Shown in pieces: positions 62,194 to 64,000 of a stretch of DNA of 64,000 nt. The first letter of the stretch is position 1; the number at the start of each line of letters is the position of its first letter. A model generated the notes under the pieces. That model worked only from the letters and a program-made list of their open reading frames with translations, did no database searches and was not told the DNA's origin. Source of the DNA: Cristatella mucedo (Eukaryota; Bryozoa; Phylactolaemata; Cristatellidae); NCBI GenBank assembly GCA_009760855.2, contig WPIO01000001.1, forward strand, positions 10,352,501 through 10,416,500, written 5' to 3'. The position numbers and the translations under genes were made by a program.

Positions 62194-64000
62194 TAATAAT
62201 AATAATAATTATTATTATTATTATAATGCACTTGATAAAGCTCCCTCAGAGAACTCAATGTCTTTCTAGGCGCTTTACGTTTGCTGCAAAGGGAAATGCG
62301 ATGAATGGTGAGTAATATCATGCTTGATGAACAACATGAAGAACATGGTTAGGGGTGACATACACAGGGTCAGCATGCAAATGTGGTTAGTGGCAACATG
62401 CACAGTGTCAGCACGCATAAGCACATAAAGGACGAATCACAGGGACCCACTAAATGCTGTCCTAAATAGGTGTTTTTAAATTCTTTTTAAATGTGGTCAG
62501 GTCAGGGGATGTTCTGATGCAAGTCGGGAAGGAGTTCCAGGCTTTGACAGCATACGAACTAAATGCACGGTCTCCAAAGGATTTGAGGTTTGTACGAGGT
62601 ATTGTAAACTGTTGGATTCCGAAAAGCAAATGGTACGATGCTTGGCCTGGTGGGGGAGTAGATCTAAGAGATAGGCTGGAGCCAAAAAATGAAGTGACCT
62701 ATAAGTGAGCGACAAAACCTTGAAGTCAATCCATTGCTTGACTGGTAGCCAGTGCAGGTCGGAGAAGTGGTGTGATGTGGCAACTGCGACGCTCACGACA
62801 GACAAGCCTAGCTGCGGAGTTTTGCACCAGTTGCAGGCGCCTGATCGCACCTGCCGGTAGGCCAGCAAGCAGTGAGTGTCAGAAGTCGAGACGTGATGTC
62901 ACGAATGCATGGACCAACTTGGACGTGGTATCTAAACAAGCCCGAATTTTAGCAATGTTATGTAGCTGAAAGCAGGCAGACTTGATTGTGGAGCTGATGT
63001 GGTCGTCTAACGAGAGGTCACTTTGGAACATGGCACCTAGATTTCGAGCTGATTCAACATGAGATATACTGGCAGAGCCAATTTTGAGCATCAGCCTTTC
63101 CAATTTGTGAATCACACTGGGTTTGCCCATAACTAGTAAGTAGGTTTTATCATCGTTTAGTTGTAGAAAATTTGTTGCCATCCAGGTGCGGATGTCTTCA
63201 ATACATGCAGCAAGTGAGTTGAGAGAATTCGGGGTGCTTGAAGGCTGGGAGGGATCAAAGCAAAGAAACAACTGAGCGTCATCCGTATGAAAGTGAAAGC
63301 CTAGATTGTGCTTGGCAATCACATCAGCAAGAGGGAGAGTATAAACCTTGAAAAGAACCGGACCTAGCTCGGAGCCTTGAGGTACCTCAGATGATCGTTG
63401 TTAATTCACGTCAATACTCTGGAGTCTCCTACTGAGATAGGACCTGAACTATTGCAGAGCATTGCCAGTGATGCCCAGGCGAGATGAGAGACGCTCTAGA
63501 AGAACTTTGTGGTCGATAGTATCAAAAGCTGCCAAAAGATCGAGCAAAACAAGCAGAGAGACACTTCCTATGTCTGTATTCCTAAATAGGTCGTTTTACA
63601 CCTTAAGCAATGCTGACTCTGTGGAGCGATTGCTGTAAAGCCAGATTGAAACTTACTAGCAAGGTTTGAAGTTTCAATACATGAGTTCAGCTGGTCCGCC
63701 AGGACCCGTTCCAGTGTCTTTGATAAGAATGGAAGAAGGGAGACTGGGCGGTAGTTCCTCAAATTATCTTGGTCTAGTGTCGCTTTCTTGAGAAGTGGCC
63801 TGACTACAGCTTTTTTGAAAGGTGCTGGGACATGACCTGAGGCTAATGACATATTAATAATGTTAGTTATGCATGGCAGCTGCAGATCAATGCAGTGTAA
63901 GAACAGAGCAGTGGGAATAGGGCCCAGAGGACTTATTGTCTTCTTTGATTGGGATATGAGTGTCAGGACGAGATCACTAGTGACCTGCTTTAATGAAGAC
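62194..64000 (-). mobile_element. L2-like LINE, long copy, cut by window edge
   Basis: From (AAT)n and the hairpin tail through the 3' UTR (62340-62470), the C-terminal region ('[15 protein letters not shown]' type text) and RT. Frames 62497-62868, 62879-63322 and 63568-63852 on minus carry 'FLQLNDDKTYLLVMGKPSV', '[22 protein letters not shown]' and 'NYRPVSLLPFLSKTLERV'. Where the 28 kb copy has a mutated polymerase motif, this one reads HTDDAQLF. Several frameshifts make it inactive. It continues beyond the window. Confidence 0.92.

Overview
This is nuclear DNA from an animal, most likely an invertebrate. It has spliced genes with GT-AG introns, CR1/L2-type LINEs, tRNA-derived SINEs, LTR and DNA transposons and many microsatellites. 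I cannot name the species. There are no operons, CRISPR arrays or prokaryotic features, and I found no prokaryote-style novel system.

Two host protein genes can be read exon by exon with consistent splice phases. (1) An APEX1-type apurinic/apyrimidinic endonuclease lies on the minus strand at 21551-40256. It has seven coding exons and encodes about 315 residues with all the main catalytic positions I could check. (2) A secreted C-type-lectin-like protein lies on the plus strand at 48698-61315. It has five coding exons and encodes about 194 residues. The genes are divergent, with about 8.4 kb between their start codons, and that gap holds a solo LTR and a small non-autonomous LTR retrotransposon.

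Layout: 1-770, LINE on the minus strand. 2290-4700, decayed LINE with an internal duplication and a SINE inside it. 6387-6566, compound microsatellite. 9436-9820, solo LTR with a perfect 5-bp target duplication. 10805-11030, a LINE tail next to a SINE, showing their shared 3' end. 11690-12290, a second LINE family. 12360-16720, a CpG-dense segment of about 4.3 kb with no recognisable protein. 17340-19715, decayed LINE split by a second SINE family. 21551-40256, the APEX1 gene, whose introns hold a nearly full-coding L2-like LINE (28100-30616), other LINE and SINE pieces and an 18-bp minisatellite of roughly 49 units (37735-38622). 41809-45947, LTR elements. 48698-61315, the lectin gene, with Gypsy integrase, Tc1/mariner and pogo-like transposase remnants in its introns. 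62194-64000, a LINE running off the right edge.

The dominant theme is repeat ecology. One L2-like LINE family supplies most of the interspersed DNA, and its 3' hairpin tail is carried by a tRNA-headed SINE family. A second tRNA-headed SINE family has an unrelated tail. Everything was read by eye, so exon calls rest on splice sites, reading phase and family motifs, and repeat boundaries are accurate to about 5-20 bp unless a target duplication fixes them.
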